From Pectobacterium punjabense (GTDB lineage Bacteria > Pseudomonadota > Gammaproteobacteria > Enterobacterales > Enterobacteriaceae): 64,000 nt of DNA. The position numbers and the translations under genes were made by a program. This document shows positions 9,459-18,348 of this stretch, piece by piece; the stretch's first letter is position 1, and the number at the start of each line of letters is the position of its first letter. The DNA is taken from the NCBI RefSeq assembly GCF_012427845.1, contig NZ_CP038498.1, positions 124,001-188,000 on the forward strand. The letters are read 5' to 3'. The notes beneath the pieces were generated by a model that did not search any database, was not told where the DNA came from, and was given only the letters and a program-made list of their open reading frames with translations.

Positions 9459-9685
9459 AGCGGGATTTGATCGATATGGCTGCAAACCTTGTGTCAAAAT
9501 CACGTACCGACTTTATGCTTGAAGCAGCCTGCCGCAAGGCGCAGGACATCTTGTTGGATCAACGTTTGTTTATTTTGGATAACGAACAGTTTGATGGATT
9601 GTTGGCCGAGTTGGATGCGCCTATCACCGCAGAGCGTCATGCCCGCATTAACGATCTTATGTGTCGTCAATCGCCATGGGAATAA
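9459..9685 (+). pseudogene. TacA-like (DUF1778) antitoxin lacking its N-terminus
   Basis: The encoded residues QRDLIDMAANLVSKSRTDF and on through LEAACRKAQDILLDQRLF to LDAPIT line up with DUF1778 antitoxins such as Salmonella TacA. Those normally begin with about 12-15 further residues forming the DNA-binding ribbon (MKSD.QLNLRA..). Here that ribbon is missing: upstream sequence belongs to the opposite-strand XRE remnant. A TTG at 9449 could start translation but has no ribosome site. With the ribbon gone it should not bind an operator, though the toxin-binding tail is intact. Confidence 0.78.
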
Positions 9686-9753
9686 CAGCACCAGAGCCAT
9701 TACTGATAATTGTTCTTGGTGGCATGCTATTGATTGAATACATCCTTATTTAG
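9676..9753 (+). pseudogene. TacT-like acetyltransferase toxin, cut after nine codons
   Basis: An ATG at 9676 overlaps the antitoxin end by 10 nt, the usual TacAT arrangement, and reads MGITAPEPL, the standard N-terminus of GNAT toxins of this family. After that the reading turns into unrelated LIIVLGGMLLIEYILI and a TAG at 9751. The remaining roughly 150 residues, including the acetyl-CoA site, are gone; the parE end follows directly at 9761. The toxin is therefore dead. Confidence 0.72.
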
Positions 9754-9780
9754 CCACTTTTTAAATATCAAAAAAGTGGC
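9753..9780. repeat. perfect 10-bp inverted repeat at the parE end
   Basis: GCCACTTTTT and AAAAAGTGGC flank 8 nt, overlapping the last codons of parE and the stop of the TacT remnant. It may be a transcript-end hairpin for parDE, but no T-run follows on the minus strand. Confidence 0.4.
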
Positions 9781-10054
9781 ACATAGGTTCCATTTGCTGA
9801 TGCAGGATTCGGATGATAAGAAGATCTTCTTCTCGTATGCGGTAGAAAATAGCGTGTTGCCTATGATCGAATCGGCGCACACCTTGGCTAATTTCAGGGT
9901 ACTCTTGGCCTATATAAGGGGATTCTGCTAGCAGAATCAGCGTATTCTCTAGCGACTCTGTATAATTGTCAGCCTGACTGATGCCGTAGTTGATCAATGT
10001 GTACTCAAAGATGCCTGCGAAATCTTCTGCTGCAAGATTAGAGAGTTTATACAT
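9761..10054 (-). CDS. parE: ParE-family toxin
   Basis: A 97-residue RelE/ParE-superfamily toxin. ParE members poison DNA gyrase, although the target here is not proven. The start MYKLSNLAAEDFAGI and the core FYRIREEDLLIIRILHQQM near the C-terminus match the family fold, with the conserved arginine/histidine positions RRF.H..H.IFYR near residues 64-75. The ATG at 10054 was preferred over an 11-residue upstream extension because it gives the usual family start and overlaps parD by 8 nt. No frameshift, so the pair looks functional. Confidence 0.88.
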   Translation of the reverse strand: MYKLSNLAAEDFAGIFEYTLINYGISQADNYTESLENTLILLAESPYIGQEYPEISQGVRRFDHRQHAIFYRIREEDLLIIRILHQQMEPMCHFFDI

Positions 10055-10289
10055 TCCGTTCGCGCTTCTTTTTTGCCGCAATTTCACGCAGCGTCAACGA
10101 ACTTTCTCCACTTTGCTCCCCTGCATAAATCGCTTTTTTCAGAGCCTCTGTTTTGGATTCTTGTTGTTCAAGAAGACGAAGCGCTGACCTGATGACTTCA
10201 CTGGTAGAACTATAGCGACCGCTATCTATTAATTTGGAGACAAAGTCATCCAGTTGTTCGCCGATCGTAATACTTGTCGTTCTAGGCAT
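10047..10289 (-). CDS. parD: ParD-family antitoxin
   Basis: An 80-residue ribbon-helix-helix antitoxin that neutralises the downstream toxin and represses its own operon. The DNA-binding ribbon and helices are visible as TSITIGEQLDDFVSKLID and YSSTSEVIRSALRLLE; the charged tail wraps the toxin. The ATG at 10289 follows a near-perfect ACAGGAGG ribosome site; the 13-residue upstream extension is rejected. A palindrome directly upstream is the likely autoregulatory operator. Confidence 0.9.
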   Translation of the reverse strand: MPRTTSITIGEQLDDFVSKLIDSGRYSSTSEVIRSALRLLEQQESKTEALKKAIYAGEQSGESSLTLREIAAKKKRERNV

Positions 10290-10297
10290 AAAACCTC

Positions 10298-10318
10298 CTG
10301 TGTTATCTATTAACACAG
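10298..10318. promoter_or_regulatory. candidate parDE autoregulatory operator
   Basis: A perfect 8-bp inverted repeat CTGTGTTA-TCTAT-TAACACAG, 9 nt upstream of the parD start and overlapping its ribosome site. Ribbon-helix-helix antitoxins typically bind such repeats in their own promoter. Confidence 0.6.
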
Positions 10319-10369
10319 ATGGTAGCACAGAACAGCCTACTTAGTAGCCAATAAGAAGACGTTCTTTCC

Positions 10370-10409
10370 TTGTCACTTTCCTGTCATCTTCCAGTTATTT
10401 TTCTGTCAC
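10370..10409 (+). promoter_or_regulatory. Pho box (four 11-nt units) of the ugp operon
   Basis: TTGTCAC (10370), CTGTCAT (10381), CAGTTAT (10392) and CTGTCAC (10403) recur at an exact 11-nt period with T/C-rich spacers, the direct-repeat pattern bound by PhoB dimers. It sits 76 nt ahead of the ugpB start. In E. coli ugpBAECQ is PhoB-activated, so the site fits the established regulation. Confidence 0.88.
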
Positions 10410-10484
10410 GAGCCCGTGTCATGTTTACCTTCGCATAAAAAACGCCGTGATGATGGCGAACTTAATCGATTGCAGGAGACAGGC

Positions 10485-11819
10485 ATGTTCAACAACACAA
10501 CTCGTAAAACACATGCTATTCGCACCGCAGCGGCGTGTGTGGCATTCGCGCTGATGAGCGCTGGTGCGCAGGCCGCGACAGAAATTCCTTTTTGGCACTC
10601 CATGGAAGGCGAGTTAGGGAAAGAAGTGAATTCTCTGGCTGACCGTTTTAACCAAGCACACAGCGATGTAAAAATTGTACCGGTCTACAAAGGCAACTAT
10701 GAGCAGAACCTGGCTGCCGGGATCGCGGCCTATCGCGCGGGGAATGCGCCCGCCATTTTGCAGGTCTATGAAGTCGGTACCGCCACCATGATGGCAAGTA
10801 AAGCCATCAAACCTGTCTATGAAGTGTTCAAAGACGCTGGCATTAATTTCGATGAGTCGGTGTTTGTACCGACAGTCTCCGGTTATTACACCGATGCGAA
10901 GAGCGGCCACCTGCTGTCGCAGCCATTTAACAGCTCGACCCCTGTGCTGTACTACAACAAAGATGCCTTCAAGAAGGCTGGTTTAGATCCAGAGCAGCCG
11001 CCGAAAACCTGGCAGCAGATGGCGGAATACACCGCCAAATTGCGTGCTGCTGGGATGAAGTGTGGCTACGCCAGCGGTTGGCAGGGTTGGATTCAGATTG
11101 AAAACTTCAGCGCCTGGAACGGTCTACCTGTCGCGACCAAGAACAACGGTTTTGACGGCACCGATGCGGTACTGGAGTTCAATAAACCTACGCAGGTCAA
11201 ACACATCCAGCTGTTGCAGGACATGAACAAGAAAGGTGATTTCACCTACTTCGGGCGCAAGGATGAGCCGACCGAGAAGTTCTACAACGGCGAATGTGCC
11301 ATGACGACCGCATCTTCCGGTTCGCTGGCAAATATTCGGGAACACGCCAAGTTCAACTATGGTGTTGGCATGATGCCGTATGACGCCGATGCGAAAGGCG
11401 CACCGCAGAACGCCATTATCGGTGGTGCCAGCCTGTGGGTGATGGGCGGTAAAGATGCCGCGACCTACAAAGGCGTCGCTGAGTTTATGAAGTTCCTGGC
11501 TGAGCCGGAAAATGCCGCTGAATGGCACCAGAAAACCGGTTACTTGCCGATCACTACGGCGGCGTATGAGCTGACGCAGAAGCAGGGCTTCTATGAGAAA
11601 AACCCTGGTGCAGATATCGCTACGCGTCAGATGTTGAACAAGCCACCGTTGGCGTTCACCAAAGGTCTACGTTTGGGCAATATGCCGCAAATTCGTACCG
11701 TCGTGGATGAAGAATTAGAGAGCGTATGGACAGGTAAGAAGACGCCACAACAGGCGTTGGATAGCGCGGTAGAACGCGGTAACGCGCTGCTGCGTCGCTT
11801 CGAGCAGTCAACGAAGTAA
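10485..11819 (+). CDS. ugpB: sn-glycerol-3-phosphate ABC importer, periplasmic binding protein
   Basis: A 444-residue periplasmic protein that captures sn-glycerol-3-phosphate and glycerophosphodiesters for the UgpAEC importer. Signal peptide about residues 1-30 ending AGAQA|A, then the mature start [14 protein letters not shown] characteristic of UgpB. The ATG at 10485 has a CAGGAGAC ribosome site; a 23-residue upstream extension is rejected. First gene of ugpBAECQ, 72 nt before ugpA, and preceded by a strong Pho box. Confidence 0.95.
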   Translation: MFNNTTRKTHAIRTAAACVAFALMSAGAQAATEIPFWHSMEGELGKEVNSLADRFNQAHSDVKIVPVYKGNYEQNLAAGIAAYRAGNAPAILQVYEVGTATMMASKAIKPVYEVFKDAGINFDESVFVPTVSGYYTDAKSGHLLSQPFNSSTPVLYYNKDAFKKAGLDPEQPPKTWQQMAEYTAKLRAAGMKCGYASGWQGWIQIENFSAWNGLPVATKNNGFDGTDAVLEFNKPTQVKHIQLLQDMNKKGDFTYFGRKDEPTEKFYNGECAMTTASSGSLANIREHAKFNYGVGMMPYDADAKGAPQNAIIGGASLWVMGGKDAATYKGVAEFMKFLAEPENAAEWHQKTGYLPITTAAYELTQKQGFYEKNPGADIATRQMLNKPPLAFTKGLRLGNMPQIRTVVDEELESVWTGKKTPQQALDSAVERGNALLRRFEQSTK

Positions 11820-11891
11820 TACGTCATCGTTGAGTAATACCGGGCCGAAGGGAATCGGCCTGTTTCTTTTCTGTTTGCAATGAGTTACCGC

Positions 11892-12779
11892 ATGACAACA
11901 TCCCGCCCCGTTTTTCGCAGCAGTTGGTTGCCCTATGTGCTGGTGCTGCCGCAACTGCTGATTACCGTAATTTTCTTTATCTGGCCTGCTGGTCAGGCGC
12001 TGTGGTATTCGGTGCAGAATCTGGACCCGTTTGGGCTATCCAGTGAGTTCGTCGGCATGGAAAACTTCAGACAGCTGTTCAATAACCCCTACTACCTCGA
12101 TTCGTTTTACACCACGCTGATATTCAGTTTTCTGGTGGCCGGGTTTGGCATGCTGATTTCACTCTTTCTGGCCGCACTGGTGGACTATGTCATTCGTGCC
12201 AGCCGCCTGTATCAGACGTTAATCATCCTGCCCTATGCTGTGGCGCCTGCCGTCGCTGCCGTGCTGTGGATGTTTCTGTTTAACCCCGGACTCGGGCTGA
12301 TTACCCATTTTCTCGGACTACTGGGCTATACGTGGAATCACGCGCAGCACAGCGGGCAGGCGATGTTTTTAGTCGTACTGGCGTCAATCTGGAAACAGAT
12401 TAGCTATAACTTCCTGTTCTTCCTCGCTGCGCTGCAATCGATCCCCCGTTCGTTAGTGGAAGCGGGTGCGATTGATGGCGCTGGACCCGTACGGCGGTTC
12501 TTCAATCTGGTACTGCCGATGATCTCGCCAGTGAGCTTCTTCTTGCTGGTGGTCAATCTGGTCTATGCCTTTTTCGATACCTTCCCGATTATTGATGCCG
12601 CGACGGCCGGTGGGCCAGTGCAGTCGACGACCACGCTGATCTACAAGATTTATCGCGAAGGTTTTGCAGGGCTGGATCTGTCCAGTTCGGCGGCGCAGTC
12701 GGTGATCTTGATGCTGTTGGTTATCGGGTTGACCGTTATTCAATTCCGGTTTGTTGAACGGAAGGTGAATTATCAATGA
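11892..12779 (+). CDS. ugpA: glycerol-3-phosphate ABC importer, permease subunit
   Basis: A 295-residue inner-membrane permease with six predicted membrane segments and the EAA loop [21 protein letters not shown] near residues 194-214 that docks on UgpC. The ATG at 11892 gives the same length as the E. coli protein and has a GAG motif 7 nt upstream; an ATG at 11880 would add four residues without a ribosome site. Between its end and ugpE lie three imperfect copies of a GAAGGTSAAT unit. Confidence 0.94.
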   Translation: MTTSRPVFRSSWLPYVLVLPQLLITVIFFIWPAGQALWYSVQNLDPFGLSSEFVGMENFRQLFNNPYYLDSFYTTLIFSFLVAGFGMLISLFLAALVDYVIRASRLYQTLIILPYAVAPAVAAVLWMFLFNPGLGLITHFLGLLGYTWNHAQHSGQAMFLVVLASIWKQISYNFLFFLAALQSIPRSLVEAGAIDGAGPVRRFFNLVLPMISPVSFFLLVVNLVYAFFDTFPIIDAATAGGPVQSTTTLIYKIYREGFAGLDLSSSAAQSVILMLLVIGLTVIQFRFVERKVNYQ

Positions 12780-12807
12780 AGGTGAATCTATGAAGGTCAA
12801 TGGCAAT
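12761..12807 (+). repeat. three short imperfect repeats across the ugpA-ugpE junction
   Basis: Units GAAGGTGAATTATCAAT, GAAGGTGAATCTAT and GAAGGTCAATGGCAAT stand head to tail. The first codes for the last UgpA residues, and the third supplies the AAGG ribosome site and the ATG of ugpE. A five-codon reading MKVNL lies in the second unit. This looks like local duplication of a start region. Confidence 0.6.
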
Positions 12808-13651
12808 GATTGAGAATCGTCGCGGGTTAGATATTTTCAGCCACGTCATGCTGATTGTCGGCATTCTTGCCGTGCTGTTTCCGCTGTACGTGGGGTTTGT
12901 CGCTGCCACGCTGGATAATCAGGAAGTCTTTCAGGCGCCGATGACGCTCATCCCCGGTGCTCACCTGTGGGAAAACCTGCGTTACATCTGGCTGCACGGC
13001 GCGGGCAACAACACCACGCCGTTTGGACTGATGCTGCTTAACAGCTTTGTGATGGCATTGGCGATTACGGTGGGAAAAATCACCGTATCGATCCTGTCCG
13101 CTTACGCCATCGTTTATTTTCGTTTTCCGCTACGCAGCCTGTTCTTCTGGATGATTTTCCTGACGCTGATGCTGCCGGTGGAAGTACGTATTTTCCCGAC
13201 GGTGGAAGTGATTGCGCGGCTCGACATGATGGATAGCTATACCGGTTTAACGCTGCCGCTGATGGCGTCGGCGACCGCCACCTTTCTGTTTCGCCAGTTC
13301 TTTATGACGCTGCCGGATGAGCTGATGGAAGCGGCGCGTATCGACGGTGCCAGCCCGATGCGTTTCTTCTTCGACATGGTACTGCCGTTGTCGAAAACCA
13401 ATCTGGCTGCGCTGTTTGTGATCACGTTCATCTACGGCTGGAACCAGTACCTGTGGCCGCTGCTGATTGTCAGCGATGCCAATCTGGGCACCGCCGTCGC
13501 CGGGATTAAAAGCATGATTGCCTCCGGCGATGGCGCGACCCAGTGGAATCAGGTGATGGCTGCCATGCTGCTGACCATGCTGCCGCCGCTGCTGGTCGTG
13601 TTACTGATGCAGCGCTGGTTCGTTCGCGGTCTGGTCGACAGCGAAAAATAA
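12806..13651 (+). CDS. ugpE: glycerol-3-phosphate ABC importer, second permease subunit
   Basis: A 281-residue inner-membrane permease, the partner of UgpA, with six membrane segments and the EAA loop [21 protein letters not shown] near residues 173-193. The ATG at 12806 ([15 protein letters not shown]) is chosen over the ATG at 12800 because the GAAGG ribosome site is then 8 nt away rather than 2, and the length equals the E. coli protein. Confidence 0.94.
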   Translation: MIENRRGLDIFSHVMLIVGILAVLFPLYVGFVAATLDNQEVFQAPMTLIPGAHLWENLRYIWLHGAGNNTTPFGLMLLNSFVMALAITVGKITVSILSAYAIVYFRFPLRSLFFWMIFLTLMLPVEVRIFPTVEVIARLDMMDSYTGLTLPLMASATATFLFRQFFMTLPDELMEAARIDGASPMRFFFDMVLPLSKTNLAALFVITFIYGWNQYLWPLLIVSDANLGTAVAGIKSMIASGDGATQWNQVMAAMLLTMLPPLLVVLLMQRWFVRGLVDSEK

Positions 13652-13676
13652 ATCGAGACGAATTTCGGAAACGCTT

Positions 13677-14750
13677 ATGGCATGTTTAAAACTTCAGGCC
13701 GTCACCAAGTCATACGATGGCAAAAATCAGATTATCCAACCCATCGATCTGGACGTCGCGGACGGCGAATTCGTGGTGATGGTCGGGCCGTCAGGCTGTG
13801 GCAAATCGACGCTGCTGCGCATGGTGGCAGGCCTCGAACGCACCACCAGCGGTGATATCTACATTGATAACCAGCGGGTCACCGATCTGGAGCCAAAAGA
13901 TCGCGGTATTGCGATGGTGTTCCAGAACTACGCGCTTTATCCGCATATGAACGTGTTCGACAATATGGCTTACGGCCTAAAAATCCGTGGCTTCGGCAAA
14001 ACACAGATTCGTGAACGGGTAGAAGACGCGGCACGCATTCTGGAGTTGATGCCGCTGTTGCAACGCAAACCGCGTGAGCTATCAGGCGGCCAGCGTCAGC
14101 GCGTGGCGATGGGGCGGGCGATTGTGCGTGAACCGGCGGTGTTCCTGTTCGACGAACCGTTGTCGAATCTGGATGCCAAACTGCGCGTGCAGATGCGACT
14201 GGAATTACAGCAACTGCACCAGCGCCTGAAAACTACCAGCCTGTACGTCACGCACGATCAGGTCGAAGCGATGACGCTGGCGCAGCGCGTCATCGTGATG
14301 AACAAAGGGATTGCCGAACAAATTGGCGCACCGGCTGATATTTATCGTCGTCCGGCCTCGCTGTTCGTGGCCAGCTTTATTGGTTCACCGGCGATGAACC
14401 TGTGGTCGGGGCGCATTAGCGATGACGGTTGCCGCTTTGAAATCGGTGAAGACATCGCGTTGGCGCTACCTGAACCGAAGCCGCAGTGGCGTGCTAAAGC
14501 ATTGACGCTGGGGGTACGCCCAGAGCATATTCAGCTGGCGACGCGCGAAACGGGCGGTATCCCGTTGCAGATTTCAACACTCGAACTGCTGGGCGCGGAC
14601 AATTTAGCGCACGGTAAGTGGGGCGGACAAAACGTGATTGCACGGCTCTCTTATGAGCACTGTCCCGCTATTGGCTCGACGCTTTGGCTGCATTTGCCAA
14701 CGTCATCATGGCACCTGTTTGATTCGCAAAGCGGATTACGGATGGAATAA
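13677..14750 (+). CDS. ugpC: glycerol-3-phosphate ABC importer, ATP-binding subunit
   Basis: A 357-residue MalK-type ATPase that powers the UgpAE channel. Walker [10 protein letters not shown] at about 37-45, Q-loop [11 protein letters not shown] at about 81-91, ABC signature [14 protein letters not shown] at about 135-148, Walker [13 protein letters not shown] at about 155-166 and switch histidine in YVTHD. The C-terminal OB-like regulatory domain (about 240-357) is present. Its stop overlaps the ugpQ start by one base (TAATG). Confidence 0.95.
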   Translation: MACLKLQAVTKSYDGKNQIIQPIDLDVADGEFVVMVGPSGCGKSTLLRMVAGLERTTSGDIYIDNQRVTDLEPKDRGIAMVFQNYALYPHMNVFDNMAYGLKIRGFGKTQIRERVEDAARILELMPLLQRKPRELSGGQRQRVAMGRAIVREPAVFLFDEPLSNLDAKLRVQMRLELQQLHQRLKTTSLYVTHDQVEAMTLAQRVIVMNKGIAEQIGAPADIYRRPASLFVASFIGSPAMNLWSGRISDDGCRFEIGEDIALALPEPKPQWRAKALTLGVRPEHIQLATRETGGIPLQISTLELLGADNLAHGKWGGQNVIARLSYEHCPAIGSTLWLHLPTSSWHLFDSQSGLRME

Positions 14751-15499
14751 TGGAAACAATCTGGCCTTACCCGAGCATTGTCGCCCACCGCGGCGGTGGC
14801 TCACTGGCACCGGAAAACACGCTGGCGGCGATTGATGTTGGTGCCAGCCTCGGTCACAATATGATCGAATTTGATGCCAAGCTGTCGCAGGACGGCCAGA
14901 TTTTCCTCCTACACGACGACACGCTTGAGCGCACCAGCAACGGCTGGGGCATTGCAGGAGAACTGCCGTGGGACAAGCTGGTCGGGCTGGATGTCGGCGG
15001 CTGGTACGGTCATAAATTTGTTGGTGAACGCCTGCCGCTGCTATCGGAAGTGGCAAAACGCTGCGTGCAGTACGGCATGGCGGCCAATATTGAGATTAAA
15101 CCCACCACCGGATATGAAACCGAAACCGGGCGGGTGATTGCGCTGGCGGCACGCCAGCTGTGGGCCGATCATCCGGTCGCACCGCTGCTGTCATCGTTCT
15201 CCATCGAAGCCCTGGAAGCGGCGCAGCAGGCGGTGCCAGAACTGCCGCGTGGGCTGCTGCTGGATGAGTGGGAAGAGGACTGGCTGGCGTTAACGCAGCG
15301 TCTGGATTGTGTGTCCATCCACCTGAATCACAAACTGCTGACGGCGGAACGTGTTGCGGCGCTGAAAGCGGCGGGTTTGCGCATTCTGGTTTATACCGTT
15401 AACCAACCTGATCGCGCGCAAACTTTGCTGGATTGGGGCGTTGACTGTATCTGTACTGACCGGATAGATTTAATCGGGGCTAACTTCGCGACCGGCTGA
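14750..15499 (+). CDS. ugpQ: glycerophosphodiester phosphodiesterase
   Basis: A 249-residue cytosolic hydrolase of the GDPD family that splits glycerophosphodiesters brought in by Ugp into sn-glycerol-3-phosphate plus an alcohol. Catalytic core [18 protein letters not shown] near residues 11-28 and [11 protein letters not shown] near 55-65, then IEIKP, all TIM-barrel active-site segments. Last gene of the ugp operon and translationally coupled to ugpC. It has no signal peptide, unlike periplasmic GlpQ. Confidence 0.95.
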   Translation: METIWPYPSIVAHRGGGSLAPENTLAAIDVGASLGHNMIEFDAKLSQDGQIFLLHDDTLERTSNGWGIAGELPWDKLVGLDVGGWYGHKFVGERLPLLSEVAKRCVQYGMAANIEIKPTTGYETETGRVIALAARQLWADHPVAPLLSSFSIEALEAAQQAVPELPRGLLLDEWEEDWLALTQRLDCVSIHLNHKLLTAERVAALKAAGLRILVYTVNQPDRAQTLLDWGVDCICTDRIDLIGANFATG

Positions 15500-15610
15500 G
15501 GTCTGCCTCCTTCCCGTAATAGCGTGCTGCGGCGATATTGATATCGTCGCAATAAAGATAATGCGGCGATCCTCTTTCTGACTCGGTGCCGGTAATAAGG
15601 AAGTGGCGTC

Positions 15611-16567
15611 ATGCCCGCATTTATTGTTTCGCTTTGGCACCAGATTTTTCTGTCGTTACCCCTCTTTGTTCTTATCGCACTCGGCTATAGCCTGATTCGC
15701 TACGGTAAATGGCCGACCACCGTGACCGACGGTATGACACGCTTTGTCTTCTCTGTGGCGATGCCCGCCATGCTGTTCCGTCTGATGTCGGATTTCTCCA
15801 AACGCCCGGTGGTGGATGCCCGGTTGCTGATCGCCTTTTTCGGTGGTTGCTTGTTGGTGTTTGTCTTAGGCCGCATCGTGGCGCGCAAGGTCTTTCATCT
15901 TGATGGCGTCTCTGGCTCGCTGTTTGCGCTGAGCGGCATCTTCTCTAACAACGTGATGCTGGGGCTGCCGATTGCCACACTGATGCTCGGTGAAGAGTCG
16001 ATCCCGTCGGTCGCGCTGGTGGTGGTGTTTAACGGGCTAATTTTGTGGACATTGGTGACGGTATCGGTGGAATGGGCGCGTAACGGCGCGCTGTCGCTGC
16101 AAGGCTTTACCAAAACCGCGCTGGGCGTGCTGAAGAACCCGCTGATTATCGGCATTCTGTCTGGTACGGCGTTCAGCCTGACCGGCTTGCCGCTGCCGTC
16201 GTACGTCGATCAGCCGCTTTCCATGCTGGGGCAGATTGCCGCACCGCTGTCGCTGGTGGCGCTGGGGATGGGGCTGGCGGAATACCGCGTGCGTGACGGT
16301 TGGCAGATTAGTACAGCGATTTGTACCATCAAGCTGTTGGTACAACCGTTGGTGATCTGGGGGATTGCTATCGCTCTCGGCCTGCCGGAAATGGAGACGC
16401 GTTCGGTCGTCCTGCTGGGGTCGATGGCGGTGGGCGTCAACGTCTATTTGATGTCGCGCCAGTTCGATGTACTGGGCGGCCCGGTGGCCTCCAGCCTGCT
16501 GCTATCAACGGCGATGGCGGCGTTAACCACGCCGTTGATTCTGACGCTGATGGGTGTGCGGTTATAA
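15611..16567 (+). CDS. AEC-family transporter (auxin efflux carrier type)
   Basis: A 318-residue hydrophobic protein with about ten membrane segments in two repeated halves, the AEC layout. The family feature SNNVMLGLPIATLMLGEES lies near residues 113-131, and a long hydrophilic loop occurs mid-protein. Members move organic anions such as malonate in bacteria; the substrate cannot be read here. It has its own AAGGAAG ribosome site 110 nt past ugpQ and may be read through from ugp. It converges with yhhA. Confidence 0.82.
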   Translation: MPAFIVSLWHQIFLSLPLFVLIALGYSLIRYGKWPTTVTDGMTRFVFSVAMPAMLFRLMSDFSKRPVVDARLLIAFFGGCLLVFVLGRIVARKVFHLDGVSGSLFALSGIFSNNVMLGLPIATLMLGEESIPSVALVVVFNGLILWTLVTVSVEWARNGALSLQGFTKTALGVLKNPLIIGILSGTAFSLTGLPLPSYVDQPLSMLGQIAAPLSLVALGMGLAEYRVRDGWQISTAICTIKLLVQPLVIWGIAIALGLPEMETRSVVLLGSMAVGVNVYLMSRQFDVLGGPVASSLLLSTAMAALTTPLILTLMGVRL

Positions 16568-16580
16568 GGCCGCAGCAGCC

Positions 16581-16877
16581 TCAGGGGTTCTGTTTAATGG
16601 GCGGTGGTGGTGTGGTTCTCTGCGACCGCTCTAGATCCTTCTGTAGCTGCTGCTGGCGCTGTTGCTGCAACTGCTGGTTACGCTGCTGGAGCTGCTGATT
16701 CAGCTGTTGCTGCTGCAATTTTTGGCTCTGCTGCATACTTTGCTGTAGCTGTTTCTGGCTACTGATGCCATTTTCAAACTGCTGCTGAGGCGTGGGCGCT
16801 TGTATCGCGTTGGCGTTTGCCAGCAGTGGCAGGCCGAGCAGAGCCGCACAGGCCAATAATGTCTTAGGGTGTTTCAT
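16581..16877 (-). CDS. yhhA: small exported glutamine-rich protein, DUF2756 family
   Basis: A 98-residue protein with a signal peptide (MKHPKTLLACAALLGLPLLANA) followed by a mature chain that is almost entirely Q, L, K, R and S in coiled-coil-like runs (residues about 35-85), ending in a proline-rich tail. It corresponds to E. coli YhhA, which also lies next to ugpQ; its function is unknown. The ATG at 16877 has a strong GGAGGTTT site. The glutamine runs come from CAG/CAA-rich DNA that could slip in replication. Confidence 0.8.
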   Translation of the reverse strand: MKHPKTLLACAALLGLPLLANANAIQAPTPQQQFENGISSQKQLQQSMQQSQKLQQQQLNQQLQQRNQQLQQQRQQQLQKDLERSQRTTPPPPIKQNP

Positions 16878-17073
16878 TAAACCTCCACACAGGCTGTATG
16901 CCCGCATCGTGTTTTCATCAGTGCATTAGCCTGATGTGTTTCATTAAGTGTAATCGCTGTGGATGAAAACGTCGTGCAGAGTAATCCGCATTCCTGTGTG
17001 CGCAGGCTTTGGGTCGCTCCGTTGGAATGCGTTATACTGCGACGGAATTTTTCTTCGTGGTTGACGTTATCTC

Positions 17074-17538
17074 ATGTTCCATATCGCGCTCTATGAACCG
17101 CAAATTGCACCAAACACCGGCAATATCATCCGATTAGCTGCCAACAACGGCTGTACGCTTCATTTGATCGAACCGCTTGGGTTTGATTTTGAAGAGAAGA
17201 AACTGCGCCGTGCAGGGCTGGATTACCACGATCTGGCGAAGGTCAGCCGTCATAAGAACTATCAGGATTTTCTGGCCGCAATTCCCGGCCAGCGCATTTT
17301 CGCCTGTACGACCAAAGGCAGTCGTCCCTATGACCAGCCGACGTATCAGCCGGGCGATGTGCTGCTGTTTGGATCGGAAACGTCCGGCCTGCCAGACGAG
17401 ATCCGCAACGGCTTCGAATCGGATTTCCGTATCCGTATTCCCATGCAGTCCGATAGCCGCAGCCTGAATCTGTCGAATGCGGTGGCGATTATCAGCTATG
17501 AAGCCTGGCGGCAAAATGGCTTCGGCGGTTGCCTGTAA
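17074..17538 (+). CDS. trmL: tRNA (cytidine/uridine-34 2'-O)-methyltransferase
   Basis: A 154-residue SPOUT-class enzyme, homologous to E. coli TrmL (YibK, 157 residues), that methylates the wobble ribose of tRNA-Leu isoacceptors using S-adenosylmethionine. The knotted cofactor site is visible in three pieces: [14 protein letters not shown] (13-26), [11 protein letters not shown] (about 96-106) and [13 protein letters not shown] (about 127-139). Single gene; its convergent neighbour ends 10 nt away. Confidence 0.94.
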   Translation: MFHIALYEPQIAPNTGNIIRLAANNGCTLHLIEPLGFDFEEKKLRRAGLDYHDLAKVSRHKNYQDFLAAIPGQRIFACTTKGSRPYDQPTYQPGDVLLFGSETSGLPDEIRNGFESDFRIRIPMQSDSRSLNLSNAVAIISYEAWRQNGFGGCL

Positions 17539-17547
17539 CCGCGTTTG

Positions 17548-18348
17548 CTACAGCCTGCCGCTGGCGGATTTCTTCAGTGGCGGATTTACCAGAAACACCA
17601 CCTCTCCGCGATAATAGGGTGACGTGGCAAGGCGCTGCTGCCATTGCGGTTCCCACTTACCGTTTTGTACCAGCCCTACCCGGAAAGGAAGGGTCAGCTT
17701 CATCAGCGCGGGTAGGTACTCGGTGTAGTTGGTAATGGTGCTGCGCCCCTGATAGGTTTGCACCACCACTTCATCCAGTTTGCCCTGTAAGCGGTTCAAC
17801 GCTGACACATCCCCCGTTTTCGACCAGTCGAGCAGCCCGGTAATGCTGAGCTGACAATCTTCGGGCAAACGCTCGCGCAACTGCGTTAGGAAGGCGACAT
17901 AGCCCGCCAATTGATAGCTTTTGGCGTCAAAATCTATCTGAATCCCGACCACCTGATTACCGTGGCGCTGCCACTTTTCCCGTAACTTCAGCATCCGGTT
18001 GAGATGGCGATCGGAAAGCTCTAGCGTGGTCATGCGGAAAGCCAGCCACATGCGCTTAACGCGCAGCTGGCTGGGGGGAACGCCTTGACGCAGGAAAACG
18101 ACGTTACCCTGACGACGAGCGACTTCTCCCTGATGCAGGTAAAGTGTCTGCGCCTGATGCAGAACCTGCTGTGGCCGCACCGCGGCCCAGAGCCAAAAGT
18201 CCTGATAGCGCGTTGCATCGACGATGGTGTTTGCCGCGTTGACGGTTGAAGGTGCAGCGTTAACGGGAGCGGCCTGCGTACACAACGAGAGTACGCAGGC
18301 CAGCACGATTGACGGCGTTACCAGTAATAATCGAGCTTTTCTGCCCAC
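17548..18348 (-). CDS. exported DUF3142-family protein
   Basis: A 266-residue protein starting with a signal-like segment (residues about 1-30, rich in L, V and A) and carrying a DUF3142-type domain: alternating beta strands and helices such as VVGIQIDFDAKSYQLAGYVAFL near 125-150 and LSITGLLDW, which resemble glycosidase-like TIM-barrel segments. The GTG at 18348 lies inside the last codons of the upstream gene (31-nt overlap), so the two are translationally coupled. No function is assigned to this family. Confidence 0.7.
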   Translation of the reverse strand: MGRKARLLLVTPSIVLACVLSLCTQAAPVNAAPSTVNAANTIVDATRYQDFWLWAAVRPQQVLHQAQTLYLHQGEVARRQGNVVFLRQGVPPSQLRVKRMWLAFRMTTLELSDRHLNRMLKLREKWQRHGNQVVGIQIDFDAKSYQLAGYVAFLTQLRERLPEDCQLSITGLLDWSKTGDVSALNRLQGKLDEVVVQTYQGRSTITNYTEYLPALMKLTLPFRVGLVQNGKWEPQWQQRLATSPYYRGEVVFLVNPPLKKSASGRL

